From: Lachnospiraceae bacterium
Lineage (GTDB): Bacteria > Bacillota > Clostridia > Lachnospirales > Lachnospiraceae
DNA length: 64,000 bases
Reading direction: 5' to 3'
Assembly: GCA_017514845.1 (NCBI GenBank)
Contig: JAFWIM010000090.1
Coordinates: forward strand, 1 to 64,000
The notes beneath the pieces are model-generated. The model was not told the DNA's origin and did not search any database. It saw only the letters and a program-made list of their open reading frames with translations. This document shows, one piece after another, positions 24,321 to 33,986 of the stretch; positions within the stretch are counted from its first letter, which is position 1; each line of letters begins with the position of its first letter. The translations under genes and the position numbers were made by a program.

Positions 24321-27300
24321 TTATGCTGCTCTCCTCTTCCTGCGCAATGCCAGGATAGTGCCTGCAAGGCCTGTGAGCATGGTGCCGAGAATGTAAATAA
24401 AGGTGGTGCCGGGACCGCCGGTGGCGGGGAGAGTAACGCCTGGATTGTTAAGAACCTCTACTATGAACTTTTCACTGTCTCCGGTACCATCCTTTGAATT
24501 CGCATATGCCAGCTTCTGGACTGTCTGTGTCCAATTATACGGAGTATTGCTAATATCCGTGATTATTGGATTCGGATCCTTGTAATCCCGATACTCATCC
24601 TTCAAAGTCAGACGTATCGTCATAGGACTTTCACAAATAATGTAACCAGCCGGGGCTTTAGTCTCCTCAAGATAATATACGCCATCGGGAGCATACGACA
24701 GATTTTCAACTGTAATCTTGCCGCCGGATGTAGACATTTCGCTTCCTATCTGAACTACTTTCTTTGTCTCTTCGCCAACCGTAAGATCAACTGCTCCGGA
24801 TTCATACTCATTTGTTTCTTCTCCTGTATCCGGGTCAATTACCTTCTTTGCTGTACGATACAGTTTGAACTTTGCAGTGTCAATAAGCTTATCTGTATCA
24901 GTCATATCCTTCTTCTGGATTTCAAGATTCTTGGCGTAAACATGGATCTTGTGAGTGTTTTCACTGTCTAGTTTATTACCGGTTGTTCCATCATATCCAT
25001 CAGCAACCTTCCCTGCGGATTTCCCTTGCGTCGTATGAGTATAGGTTTCACAAGCCCCATCATTTACTGGGATATAAGTCACTTTAAGCGTATAGGCTTC
25101 TCTCTCTTCGCCTTTTTCTTTCGTTTCGTGCTTTTCCGGTGCCCCATCTTCTGCTGCAGCACTATTTACAGTTTTCTCAAGGGAGAGTTCAAATCTTCCG
25201 ATAATTGAATGTCCATAAGGGAAGTATCGATAAATCAAATTTGAACTTGCCGTTGTTTCATTATTCTCAATCTGCCTAAGCAGAGTCTCTATCAAATCAG
25301 CATTGATAAAATGCGACAATGGTAGTGTTTCATTCGATGTTCCGTCTGGTGTACTTGCATCATTCAGCAAATCATCAGAATAGTACATCTGACTACTCTG
25401 TGTAACAGCAATGATCTCATCATCGAGTCCATTACTCTTAACAACCTGATTTACTCGAATCTTATCCCACAATTGTCTTAGTTCTTTTGCCGGATTGACT
25501 TCAGTTCCTAAATAGACTGTCCACTCTGTGGAGTTTTCTGTTAAGCTCAACTCATCAACATTGACATATGGAGTTTCATAATCAACTCTAAATGATGAAT
25601 GATCTTGATTCAGCCAGTAATAGCCGTCCGGACTTCCACTATGCTTTACACGATTTGCCTCAACCCGGTTATCAACACCACTATTAGTTGAAATAGTATT
25701 GCCACCCATAAAGTCTTCCTTTGCTTTTATAAAGAAAGACTCTTTCCAGCCACCATTTTCCGGCCATTTTATTTCCTGATTATAATAAGCGATAGACCAC
25801 GTGCCATTATCATTAATCCAATGATAATACGCTTTTTTGACATCAGATGGTGCAGATAAATGCCTAGTTACGCTACCGCCAGTCGTGTCTGCATAGTAAT
25901 AGCTTTCTTCTATGGGATTACCTGAAGAATCAATCGGATAAAACGCCGGGTCAACTGTATCGTACACTTCTCCAATCACTGTTGCTTTTACCAGCATTTC
26001 CTCTAGAATCTTTTTTGTCTCAGCAACTAATTGATCAGCATCCTCCGCATTTCCCGAATAACACCCGTCGCTAGCTAAACCCATGAGTTTTTGTTTGTTG
26101 TTTCCAACGCGCTCCAAGGCTAGGCCTAATGTCCAAATCTCGACATCTTTTCCTTCTGTAATTCCTGCAGCTTCTTCAATTAAACGCCATGACTCATCCC
26201 ATGTACTTGCAACCCCCTGTGGTGCTCCGTCCGTGATCAAAAGCGCCACCTGTCTTTTCCCTGAGTTAGTAGTGAAAACCGGAGGATTACTATTGTTTAT
26301 TAGATTAAATGCCGCCCTTTGATTTGTTCCGCCTGTCGGCTGAATACTTTGCAAAGCGTTAATGAAGGATTCTTCGTCATCTGCTCCATACAAAGTTCCC
26401 CCACTTGCAGCGCTCGCAAAAGTAACGAGTCCTAACTGTGCTCCGGGATCAAGACGATAAATCGTACGTGATACTGCGTTGACTGCTGCTGTTAAATAGC
26501 TTAAACGATCCCAATCAGCAGTATCCTTAGGTGGCTTCGTCGTTGAATTATATATCTTTCCATTAAAAATACGATTATCTGCAAATCTATCAGTGATACT
26601 AATAGTAGTACGCCCGTTAGAAATCTCACAAACTGTCTTGATTCTACCACTTGTGCTTGCATTGTCATAAGGGAGATAATATGATGCATCAACGATACTC
26701 CACCTTGTAAAATAGTTGTTACCAGAAAAATAAACAGCATACATTGTAGCCGTATTATTAACATCGCCTATAACGTAATATACTTTCTCAGGATCACCAT
26801 TATTTAGAAGCCACTGTCCCAAATTGATCTGCCCATTAACAGTAAAGTCTTGCTCATTCAACAAGGACTCTGGGAAATACATCGACCGGGATATATCTGT
26901 TATAAACTCAATACGAATATCCTGATCAATTGTATAACGCGAAGATGAAGCAGTTAAATCAACTTCATATATTCGATTATCATAATCCACAACATGAGCA
27001 GTCTTATCAGATACTAACGGATTCCCAAGTAATGAATCTACCCACTCATTGATCTCCTGTGTTGCAGGTGATGTATAATTTTTAGCAAAAACAGCTGTGA
27101 GAACCTGATTATCTTGAGTAAACTCAATTCCTCCTACTGGAATTGTGGAATCATATCCAGTAAGAACTTCGTCACCACGACGCCAACCCACAAAATAGCA
27201 TCCTTCAGCTGGTGTGGCAACTATAGGCACAGTATTCTTCCACTCAAGATCAGTAACTGTATTTGAGCAAGAAACAGAGCCATATGATGAATTATTGACT

Positions 27301-28336
27301 GCTACGCTAAAGTTTAGCTGCGGTTTATCCTTTTCATATATTTTAATCGCAATATCAAACCCATTGTTTACGATCTTAAAACCATTTGAAGAGTCCCAGG
27401 AGAGATAGTTGTCCGACCAGTAATTTCCATGGATTCCGAAGCCACTGCCACGTTTTTCGATCCATAGATATCTCCCACCCGGATTGTCTCCGACTACCAT
27501 GCTCCATTCCGGTTCGATATAATTTGAACCATTGTACCACCAACATGCAGTACCATCGTAACCAAAACGCCATGTGAATTCGGTTCCAAGCGCATCTAAA
27601 TTATTATTGGGGACTGCAACAGACGCCCCATCATTTCTCAGCGCATAAAAATGGTGAGTATTATTATAAAATCGATCTACATAGATTACATAAAAACCAT
27701 CCGTATCAATGTCGGAAACTTCTGTAGCTTCTTGCCCGTCCGTCACCTTCACCAAGAACTGATCCCCATTCTTCATGGTGACTGTCAGGCTCTCTTCTGT
27801 ATCAAATGGACGCGTACTGATTAAAGCCCAGTCCCCGGACTCGACTATTGTTCCATTAATCTCAGCAATCTGCTCTTCTGTCAGTTCCGCACTATACTGA
27901 ACCTCCAACCCATTGGCTTCCTTCAGCCCTCCAACTGTGGTCGCATCTTCAACCTTTCCAACCCACACGAGTTCAGAATTGCTGAACTCCACGCTCGCTA
28001 CATCAGCCAAGAACTGCCTCGTAGCATCGCTTACTTCCACATTATTCAAGCTTATCGCATCGCTGTATATACCAGTGTCTTCTACACCCGACTCTTCCAC
28101 TTCATTGTAAACATCGTTTCCATCCGTATTTTTACCGTTTCCAACCTCGATTTTGCTGTTTTCAGTCGCATTTTCCCCTTCATTTTTTGGCCGCATTTTC
28201 ACCCACAAATTCGTTTTGTGTCCCCTGGTTACTTATACCCAGCACTTCCACTATCTTGTAGAATGACGCAAATCCGCCCCCGGGAATGCTGAATTCGTAC
28301 ATTTTCCCATTTACTTCGTAATGGAAGTCCACCCAC
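24321..28336 (-). pseudogene. 5'-truncated, frameshifted vWA adhesin
   Basis: The long frame (to about 28208) encodes the shared second N-terminal domain (FSNSELVWVGKVEDATTVGG), a vWA domain with MIDAS motifs (FITDISRSMYFP, TGGTNQ, ITDGAPQG), Cna_B/SpaA-like domains and LPATGGPGT with helix and RRKRRAA. It has no start codon or signal sequence. Upstream, in another frame, VDFHYEVNGKMYEFSIPGGG continues the paralogous sequence; joining the frames needs removal of one base from an A6 run (T run on plus at 28193-28198). Homology ends at about 28330-28336, where mobile-region DNA begins, so the signal module is lost. It is closest in plan to the 37769-44659 gene. A phase-variable run or sequencing error could explain the frameshift but not the missing 5' end. 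Confidence 0.8.
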
Positions 28337-28501
28337 TATCGTTACTTCGCAAAACAATGTTCATGTTGCAACGATAGTCCCGGATTTCTGCGCTTTTTGC
28401 CAAATTATTTCGTTGACTTCGGCAGGGAAGTCCCCTTCTTTCCCTGAGAAAGCTAACGCTCTGTATCTTCCTATAGTTAAGCGTTCCCGGCGGATGAAAA
28501 C

Positions 28502-28554
28502 AAAAAAAGACCTGCCGCACAGGCTTCCTGATCTGGATGCCCGTGCAGCAGGCT
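28502..28554 (-). terminator. Terminator of the recombinase operon
   Basis: AGCCTGCTGCACGGGC pairs with GCCTGTGCGGCAGGT on the minus strand around a loop of 14 nt, followed by T7. Confidence 0.8.
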
Positions 28555-28566
28555 GGTGAGGTTTGT

Positions 28567-30047
28567 TTATTCCGCTCTTTCAATCTCCACAGCAATCCCG
28601 GCTTTGAAGGTCACAGTGATGCGGTCGGGGTAGATATCCACCCGCTCAAGGTAGCGGATGATATCGTCCTCCGAGCATTCCGTGATGCGCCCTTCTTCGC
28701 AGGCGGGGCGTGTAAGGTGGTAGAAAGTCTCTGCCTTGTCGCATTTGCCGGTGGGGCTTAAGAGGTAGGCGTATCGATCCTGCCCTTCTTCCATCACCTT
28801 GATGCGGTCTGTGAGGTTCCTGATCTGTAAGACTTTGTCGGCGTAAACGGCCCTTTGTTCGGAAGCTGGTTAAAGGCGGCAGCCAGCGCTTCCCGAAGTT
28901 CGGAATCCTTCACCGATTCCATGGTGCAGTCAATCCCGGGATGCCTCTTTTTGTTCAGCTTAGCTTCACACCGCCAAGTCCCCTGTACCTTCCGGTAGGG
29001 TGAACCGCAGTAGACCTTGCTCGCCAGCGCATTGCTGTGGCTGTAGCGGAAGTCCTGCCAGAAGTGCCTGCGCCTTGCCATCTCGTCCTGCACCTGCAGG
29101 AAAATCTCCTTAGGGATGATGGGGTCGTGGCTGTTTTCGACAAAATACTGCGGGAGCTGCCCAGTATTCCTCGCGACCTTCTTGGTCAGGAAATCAACCG
29201 TGTAGTACTTCTGCAAAAGCAAATCTCCGGCATACTTCTCGTTCTCAAGGATGTACTGAATCCCGCTCGGGCTCCACACTCTCGGCATCTCGATCCCGGT
29301 CACGGTTGTCTTGCTCCCATCCACGCCTTCCTCCTGCAGCATCTCCGAGATGTGCTTGATGCTGTAGCCGTCAAGGTAATCCCGGTAAATGCGCTGGACG
29401 ATTTCTGCCTCTTCCGGAACGATGGCGAGGGAACCATCCGGCGTCCTCTCATAGCCGAGCAGCCTGTGCACCCCGGAGCAGATCTTCCCCTCCTGGTAAT
29501 GGTAGCGCACACCGATCTGCACGTTCTGGGAAATGCTGGCGCTCTCCTGTTGTGCTATGCTGCTCATGATCGTGACCAGAAGCTCCCCGGAGGAGTCCAT
29601 GGTGTTGATACCTTCTTTGGTGAAGATCACCGGTATCTCCAGTGCCTTCAGCTTCCGGATATATTTCAGGGAGTCAAGTGTGTTCCTCGCCCAGCGGCTG
29701 ATGCTCTTGGAAAGCACCATGTCGACCTTCCCGCTTTCACAGTCGCCGATCATCCGCATGAAGTTGTCCCGCTTGGCAGCCCTGGTTCCGGATTCTTCAT
29801 CCGCATAGATTCCGACCAGCTCCCATGCAGGGTTCTCGCTGATCAGGCTCTTGAAATGCTTCTGCTGCGCTTCGAAGGATGTCTCCTGATCTTCATGGTC
29901 AGTCGAAACCCGGCAGTAGGCAGCCACACGTTTTTTCAATCTTGGCTCTGTAGCCGTTTCCTGCCTCTGTCCTCTTCTTGTCGGCTGTACCGGGTTCCCC
30001 CGGAGCACCCTTACCCGTGATGCGCTGTTCATTTGTGCTGCAATCAT
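28567..30047 (-). pseudogene. Large serine recombinase, split by a 1-base frameshift
   Basis: The main frame (28794-30047) has the resolvase catalytic domain with YCRVSTD (nucleophile Ser) and the recombinase domain (SIKHISEMLQEEGVDG, GDLLLQKYYTVDF). The zinc-ribbon is damaged: KVYCGSPYRK lacks the second cysteine of CxxC. At AACAAAGGGCC (about 28860) the frame shifts; the correct continuation, AVYADKVLQIRNLTDRIKVM then EEGQDRYAY, lies in the next frame and runs to 28567. One missing A restores a full product of about 490 residues. Its start overlaps the end of the 30044 gene as ATGA. The break may be real decay or an assembly error; the zinc-ribbon loss favours decay. Confidence 0.8.
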
Positions 30048-31648
30048 CTGCCGCTCCTTTCCTCAAGCCCACAGCGGAAATGGAAGGTGAAGTCCTCCCG
30101 GCCATGGACGGTCACTTTCTCAACGGTGCCCAGGAATGTATCTTCCTCAAAAACAAAGGAACCGCATCGGCTGTTTACCAGCTTTTGCAGTTCCTCGGTT
30201 TCTGTTATTCTCTTATCTCCCATCCGTCCGAGCTGGCTTTCTATCTCCATCCGCTCAGACCGGAGTTTATTCAGCTGGGACAGGTATCCGGACGCGTCAG
30301 CCGCTCCCCGCAGCCTTGCCCTCTCAAATCCGTGTATTTCCTTGTCGATTTCTTCCAGACGTCCTTCGAGTTCTGTGATCACCTGCAGATTTTCTTCCCG
30401 GAATTCCTGTTTTATCCTCTCCTTGTAAGAAGCTACGGCTTCACCGGTTTTCAGCCGCTCCATCACACGGATGAAAGCTTCTTCAATTTCTGCTTCAGCT
30501 ACCGGAATCGAAGGACAGTCTGATGCTTTGTGCCTATGCTTCTTGCAGACCCAGTAAGCATTTCCTCTCCGGTTTACAATGCGGTAAAAGACGGAACCGC
30601 AGTATTCACAGTACAACATCCCTGTGAAAGTGTGGTGATTGATTTCTTTCGGCCGTCCCCAGCCAGTCTCCAGCAATAGATTTTTCACGGTATCAAAATC
30701 GTCCCTGCTGATGATGGCTGGATGATGGTCTTTCAGGTAATACTGCGGATAAGTTCCGTAATTGATTTTCATTTGGAAGTTGCTGTCCGTGTAACATTTC
30801 TGCAAAAGCAGATCACCTATATAAGCCTCATTTTTTAGCAGCATGAGGATGCGCTGAGAAGTCCATTTTCCGGACACCTCTTTCCCTTTCCACACCTCCC
30901 CGGCCCGCTTGGTCGGGATGTTCCTTCGGTTCAGTTCTTTTGCAATCTGCCCTGTGGTTTCCCCCTCGATCCTTCTCCTGAATATTTCCCGGACGATCTC
31001 TGCTTCTTCAGAATTCATAGTGTACGTACCATCCACAAGGTCATATCCGTATGGAGCGTTTGCTGCCCGATATGACCCGTCTTGGAATCGCCTTTGAAGG
31101 CCCCAGCGGCAATTTGCAGAAATACTGTGGCTCTCATCCTCCGCCAGGGATGCCAGAATGGTCAGCAGGAATTCAGAATCCATCGTGCGGGTATCGATAT
31201 TCTCGCGTTCAAAGAAAATGTCTGTCCCGATTGCTGTCAGGCTACGCACCATTTCCAGAAGATCCGTGGTGTTCCGTGCAAACCGGGATACCGATTTGGT
31301 TAGCACCAGGTTGATGCTTCCGGCAGCGCAATCGCTAAGGAGCCGGTTCAGTTCGGGCCGCTTTTCCTTCTTCGTGCCGGAGACAATGTCCGCGTATATT
31401 CCGGAAAACTCCCAGTCTGGATGTTTTGCAGCAAGTGAACTGAAGTGTTCCTTCTGGATCTGGATGGATGACTGCTGTTCTTCATAGTCCGTGGAAACGC
31501 GGCAGTAGGCCGCGACCTTCAGTTTTTGTGCTGCGATGACTGGTTTTATGACCGAAAAAGACCGGTCTTCTTTTCCGGCGGATTCCGTACATATCGGCTT
31601 TTTACCGGCGGTTACAAGCTCGTCAAACGATGGCAGGCTGATATTCAT
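30044..31648 (-). CDS. Large serine recombinase (site-specific integrase)
   Basis: 534 residues with an N-terminal extension, a resolvase catalytic domain (AAYCRVSTDYEEQQ, nucleophile Ser; SVSRFARNT), a recombinase domain with QRILMLLKNEAYIGDLLLQK, an intact zinc ribbon (LYCEYCGSVFYR, WVCKKH), and a coiled coil (about 410-470) of the kind that controls integration direction. It catalyses integration or excision of the element. ATG at 31648 is preceded by AGGAGG and GAGGAA. It is translationally coupled to the second recombinase gene, as in elements that carry tandem recombinases. Confidence 0.9.
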   Translation of the reverse strand: MNISLPSFDELVTAGKKPICTESAGKEDRSFSVIKPVIAAQKLKVAAYCRVSTDYEEQQSSIQIQKEHFSSLAAKHPDWEFSGIYADIVSGTKKEKRPELNRLLSDCAAGSINLVLTKSVSRFARNTTDLLEMVRSLTAIGTDIFFERENIDTRTMDSEFLLTILASLAEDESHSISANCRWGLQRRFQDGSYRAANAPYGYDLVDGTYTMNSEEAEIVREIFRRRIEGETTGQIAKELNRRNIPTKRAGEVWKGKEVSGKWTSQRILMLLKNEAYIGDLLLQKCYTDSNFQMKINYGTYPQYYLKDHHPAIISRDDFDTVKNLLLETGWGRPKEINHHTFTGMLYCEYCGSVFYRIVNRRGNAYWVCKKHRHKASDCPSIPVAEAEIEEAFIRVMERLKTGEAVASYKERIKQEFREENLQVITELEGRLEEIDKEIHGFERARLRGAADASGYLSQLNKLRSERMEIESQLGRMGDKRITETEELQKLVNSRCGSFVFEEDTFLGTVEKVTVHGREDFTFHFRCGLEERSGR

Positions 31649-31801
31649 TTCCTCTTTTCCTCCTCTCGTTTGGGTAGTTGCATATTACCTCCGGGTGGGC
31701 CGGATAGCAACTTATTATTATAGGTAGAAGGCCGGATTTTGGCCATAAAACGGAGAATTTCCAGCCTTTTGTCATGATGATTTCCGGCACTTTGTGACAA
31801 A

Positions 31802-31834
31802 CAAAAAGCCCGCCGGAGGGTCAGTCCGATGGGC
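31802..31834 (-). terminator. Terminator of the AbiE operon
   Basis: AGCCCATCGGA pairs with TCCGGCGGGCT on the minus strand, followed by T5. It lies 21 bp past the AbiEii stop codon. Confidence 0.7.
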
Positions 31835-31854
31835 TCGTACCCAGTAGTGCCTAT

Positions 31855-32916
31855 CTATCTTAGGTTCTGTTTTCCTGTCAGCAGCTGATCTGCCTTTACC
31901 AGATATGCATATCCTTCCGGGTTTACTTTTCTCACTCTGGCAAGAGGCAATAATTCTTCCCAGGACAACTTTTTCCCTGGCAGTTCTGCGATATCATCAC
32001 TGTCTACAGCTTCAAAAGGAACATCTGTCATTAGGCAGGTCGCCGCATATATCACTCTCGGTGCTCTCAATGCCGCGATCTCCGCGCTGTAATTCTCCGA
32101 AAAGATATGCGTGCGCAGGTCACGAGTCCCTCTCAGATAGGCAGCATAATCATCCGCATCCGTTTTCCCCCGGGATGCTATGCTGACACAGGCTCTGATC
32201 GTATCCTGAAGACAATCCGCAGGTGTGATTTCCATGCCTCGATACCCGATTTCTGACAGACACACCTGCCCATAGGTAGAACGAAAGGCATCAAAGTCCT
32301 CAAGCAGATCGATCAGGGTGCACACATCATAGAACTGCTTCATTACTTCCATATCCTTATTCTGGTGCAGGGGAATTCCAGTTGTATGCGGTGCAAAAGC
32401 CGTCAACTTGTCCCCAAGAATGCATTCCGCTGAAGGAATTCGGACAAGCATTGGTTCTCCTTCGGTCAGAAGAAGTTCATTCTTTATTTCCCGTTCCTTC
32501 AGCATGGCATAGTTGTTTTCCTCAAACAGGATATCAAGCAGGATGTAAAAAGGCTCCTCGTTGATTGGCGAATCATAGAGGAACTGGAAGTGCCGCTTCT
32601 CGATATGATTACGGCCTTTCCTCTTCTGTTCTTCATAAGTCACGAACGGAAAAATCTTAGATGCCATTCGGATATACTCATCCACATCCGTTCCCGGTTC
32701 GACGACAATGTCGATATCCGTGCTCAACCGCATCGGATGCTCCAAAAGCAGCATCAGGCAGGTACCGCCTTTGAAAATAAACGGCATCTTCACCCGTACC
32801 AGGGCTTCCAACAGTCCAAACGCATATACCGTCCTCTCCAGCAGGATTGGATCGCGCCTGTTCATCTTTTGCAATTCCCGTATATGCTGCTCCGTAAAGT
32901 TTTCTTTTGATAGCAT
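31855..32916 (-). CDS. abiEii: AbiEii/AbiGii-family nucleotidyltransferase toxin
   Basis: 353 residues. The nucleotidyltransferase motifs are present: FKGGTCLMLL (motif I), LSTDIDIVVE (catalytic DxD), and GDKLTAFAPHTTG with a YDVCTLIDLL segment. Family toxins of the AbiE type IV systems block growth by nucleotide transfer and can abort phage infection; members studied elsewhere modify tRNA. Its ATG overlaps the antitoxin stop as TAATG, so translation is coupled. The terminator lies directly downstream. The catalytic residues look intact, so the toxin may be active. Confidence 0.9.
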   Translation of the reverse strand: MLSKENFTEQHIRELQKMNRRDPILLERTVYAFGLLEALVRVKMPFIFKGGTCLMLLLEHPMRLSTDIDIVVEPGTDVDEYIRMASKIFPFVTYEEQKRKGRNHIEKRHFQFLYDSPINEEPFYILLDILFEENNYAMLKEREIKNELLLTEGEPMLVRIPSAECILGDKLTAFAPHTTGIPLHQNKDMEVMKQFYDVCTLIDLLEDFDAFRSTYGQVCLSEIGYRGMEITPADCLQDTIRACVSIASRGKTDADDYAAYLRGTRDLRTHIFSENYSAEIAALRAPRVIYAATCLMTDVPFEAVDSDDIAELPGKKLSWEELLPLARVRKVNPEGYAYLVKADQLLTGKQNLR

Positions 32917-33653
32917 TACTTCACCGTCCTTAGCTGAATACTGGTCTCCTCTGCAATGAAAGTTCTGAGGCGGTCCGCCGCATTTCTGCGCCTCGCATAC
33001 CGAAACATCCTGCTCTCATCAATGACATAGTTTTGGAAAGCGCCTTCATAAATCGAAGGATATTCCCCGCGATGTATGATTTCCTGATATAAAGGCTCCG
33101 CCATAAGATCGACGAGAAGCTTTTCAAGGCTGGTATGCCATGGCTGGTTTATCCCCTTCGGTGCTTCTGTAAGCAGCCTGTTGATAATGATCAGATCATC
33201 TGTCCAATATTGGTCGTACAACTCAACAGACGGATGATTCAGCACATGTCCCGGATGCTCCGTCTTCAGACGGTCAAATACATAATCCCCCAGATCACTC
33301 TCGACACTGAGAAAAATCACATTATGGCCAATCTGGTGATTCACAAACCGGTTCAGCTGCACCAGCTCAAAAACAGTGAAATCCAGGTATGGATAATCGC
33401 GCAAAACGGATCTGGCTACATCCTCTGCCAGTTCCGAATATTGATGCTCATAGGACGCCGTTTTTTCGGCTGTCACAGTATATTTGTTTCTGCCCACACG
33501 GCTCACTGATCCGGCTTTCAAATACTGTTGCAGCAGGGCATAGGCCGTATTTTTACTGTATTGCCTGGTACCGGAATTCATAATCTCCCAGATATCATTC
33601 CGACCGAATAAAGAATGGCTGCGGAGCGAATCCAGTATTTTTGATTGATCCAT
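32916..33653 (-). CDS. abiEi: AbiEi-like antitoxin/transcription repressor
   Basis: 245 residues from ATG 33653 (GGGGGTG seven bases upstream); 33668 is an alternative start. The N-terminal 70 residues form a winged-helix-like part (IWEIMNSGTRQYSKNTAYAL, AGSVSRVGRNKYTV), and the rest resembles the DUF6577/AbiEi antitoxin class by eye. AbiEi proteins repress their own operon by binding inverted repeats, and two such repeats flank the promoter here. Position directly before abiEii with TAATG overlap supports the call. Confidence 0.8.
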   Translation of the reverse strand: MDQSKILDSLRSHSLFGRNDIWEIMNSGTRQYSKNTAYALLQQYLKAGSVSRVGRNKYTVTAEKTASYEHQYSELAEDVARSVLRDYPYLDFTVFELVQLNRFVNHQIGHNVIFLSVESDLGDYVFDRLKTEHPGHVLNHPSVELYDQYWTDDLIIINRLLTEAPKGINQPWHTSLEKLLVDLMAEPLYQEIIHRGEYPSIYEGAFQNYVIDESRMFRYARRRNAADRLRTFIAEETSIQLRTVK

Positions 33654-33681
33654 TCCAGTCACCCCCATCCAAATATCGTTC

Positions 33682-33786
33682 CGGCAAATTTTTCTCTGAT
33701 TTGCCGTATTGATATTATAGCTGCTATGGCTGGCGAAAGCAATATCATTTCGGCAATTTTTTTATCTATTGCCGTTTTGATGTTAT
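33682..33786 (-). promoter_or_regulatory. AbiE promoter between two operator-like repeats
   Basis: -35 TTGCTT (33737-33742) and -10 TATAAT (33714-33719) are 17 bp apart on the minus strand. Two related inverted repeats lie on either side: CGGCAAAT...ATTTGCCG (about 33682-33706) and CGGCAAT...ATTGCCG (about 33751-33774). Each is followed on plus by TTGATRTTAT, so they are direct repeats about 70 bp apart. The layout fits cooperative autorepression by AbiEi. Confidence 0.75.
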
Positions 33787-33965
33787 TTCCTGTTTTGAGA
33801 ACAACCGTATGATTGCTTAATTCCGACTGCTCCACCAATCTGTTTCTTTGTGATCATACGGCGGAAGAAGCCGCAAAGGTTTTCATCAGGTGATTTGTAA
33901 GGCACCTTGTCCACACCATAATCCTCTCTTAAAAAACGTGCGGGGAAGGATACCGCTATTGACAT
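33783..33965 (-). CDS. Small phage-associated hypothetical protein
   Basis: 60 codons, starting MSIAVSFPARFLREDYGVDK and ending QSYGCSQNRK. GGGGCAGG lies just before the ATG, 21 bp past the capsid stop. No domain is recognised. It could be the shortened remains of a gene that followed the capsid gene. Confidence 0.4.
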   Translation of the reverse strand: MSIAVSFPARFLREDYGVDKVPYKSPDENLCGFFRRMITKKQIGGAVGIKQSYGCSQNRK

Positions 33966-33986
33966 CCTGCCCCGCCAAATTTATGA

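Noticed and set aside
28311..28595. 94-codon minus-strand frame at the element border
   Set aside because: It crosses the recombinase terminator and the adhesin junction; no ribosome site and no domain.
29037..30020. 327-codon plus-strand frame
   Set aside because: It is a shadow of the serine recombinase gene on the minus strand, which has clear catalytic motifs.
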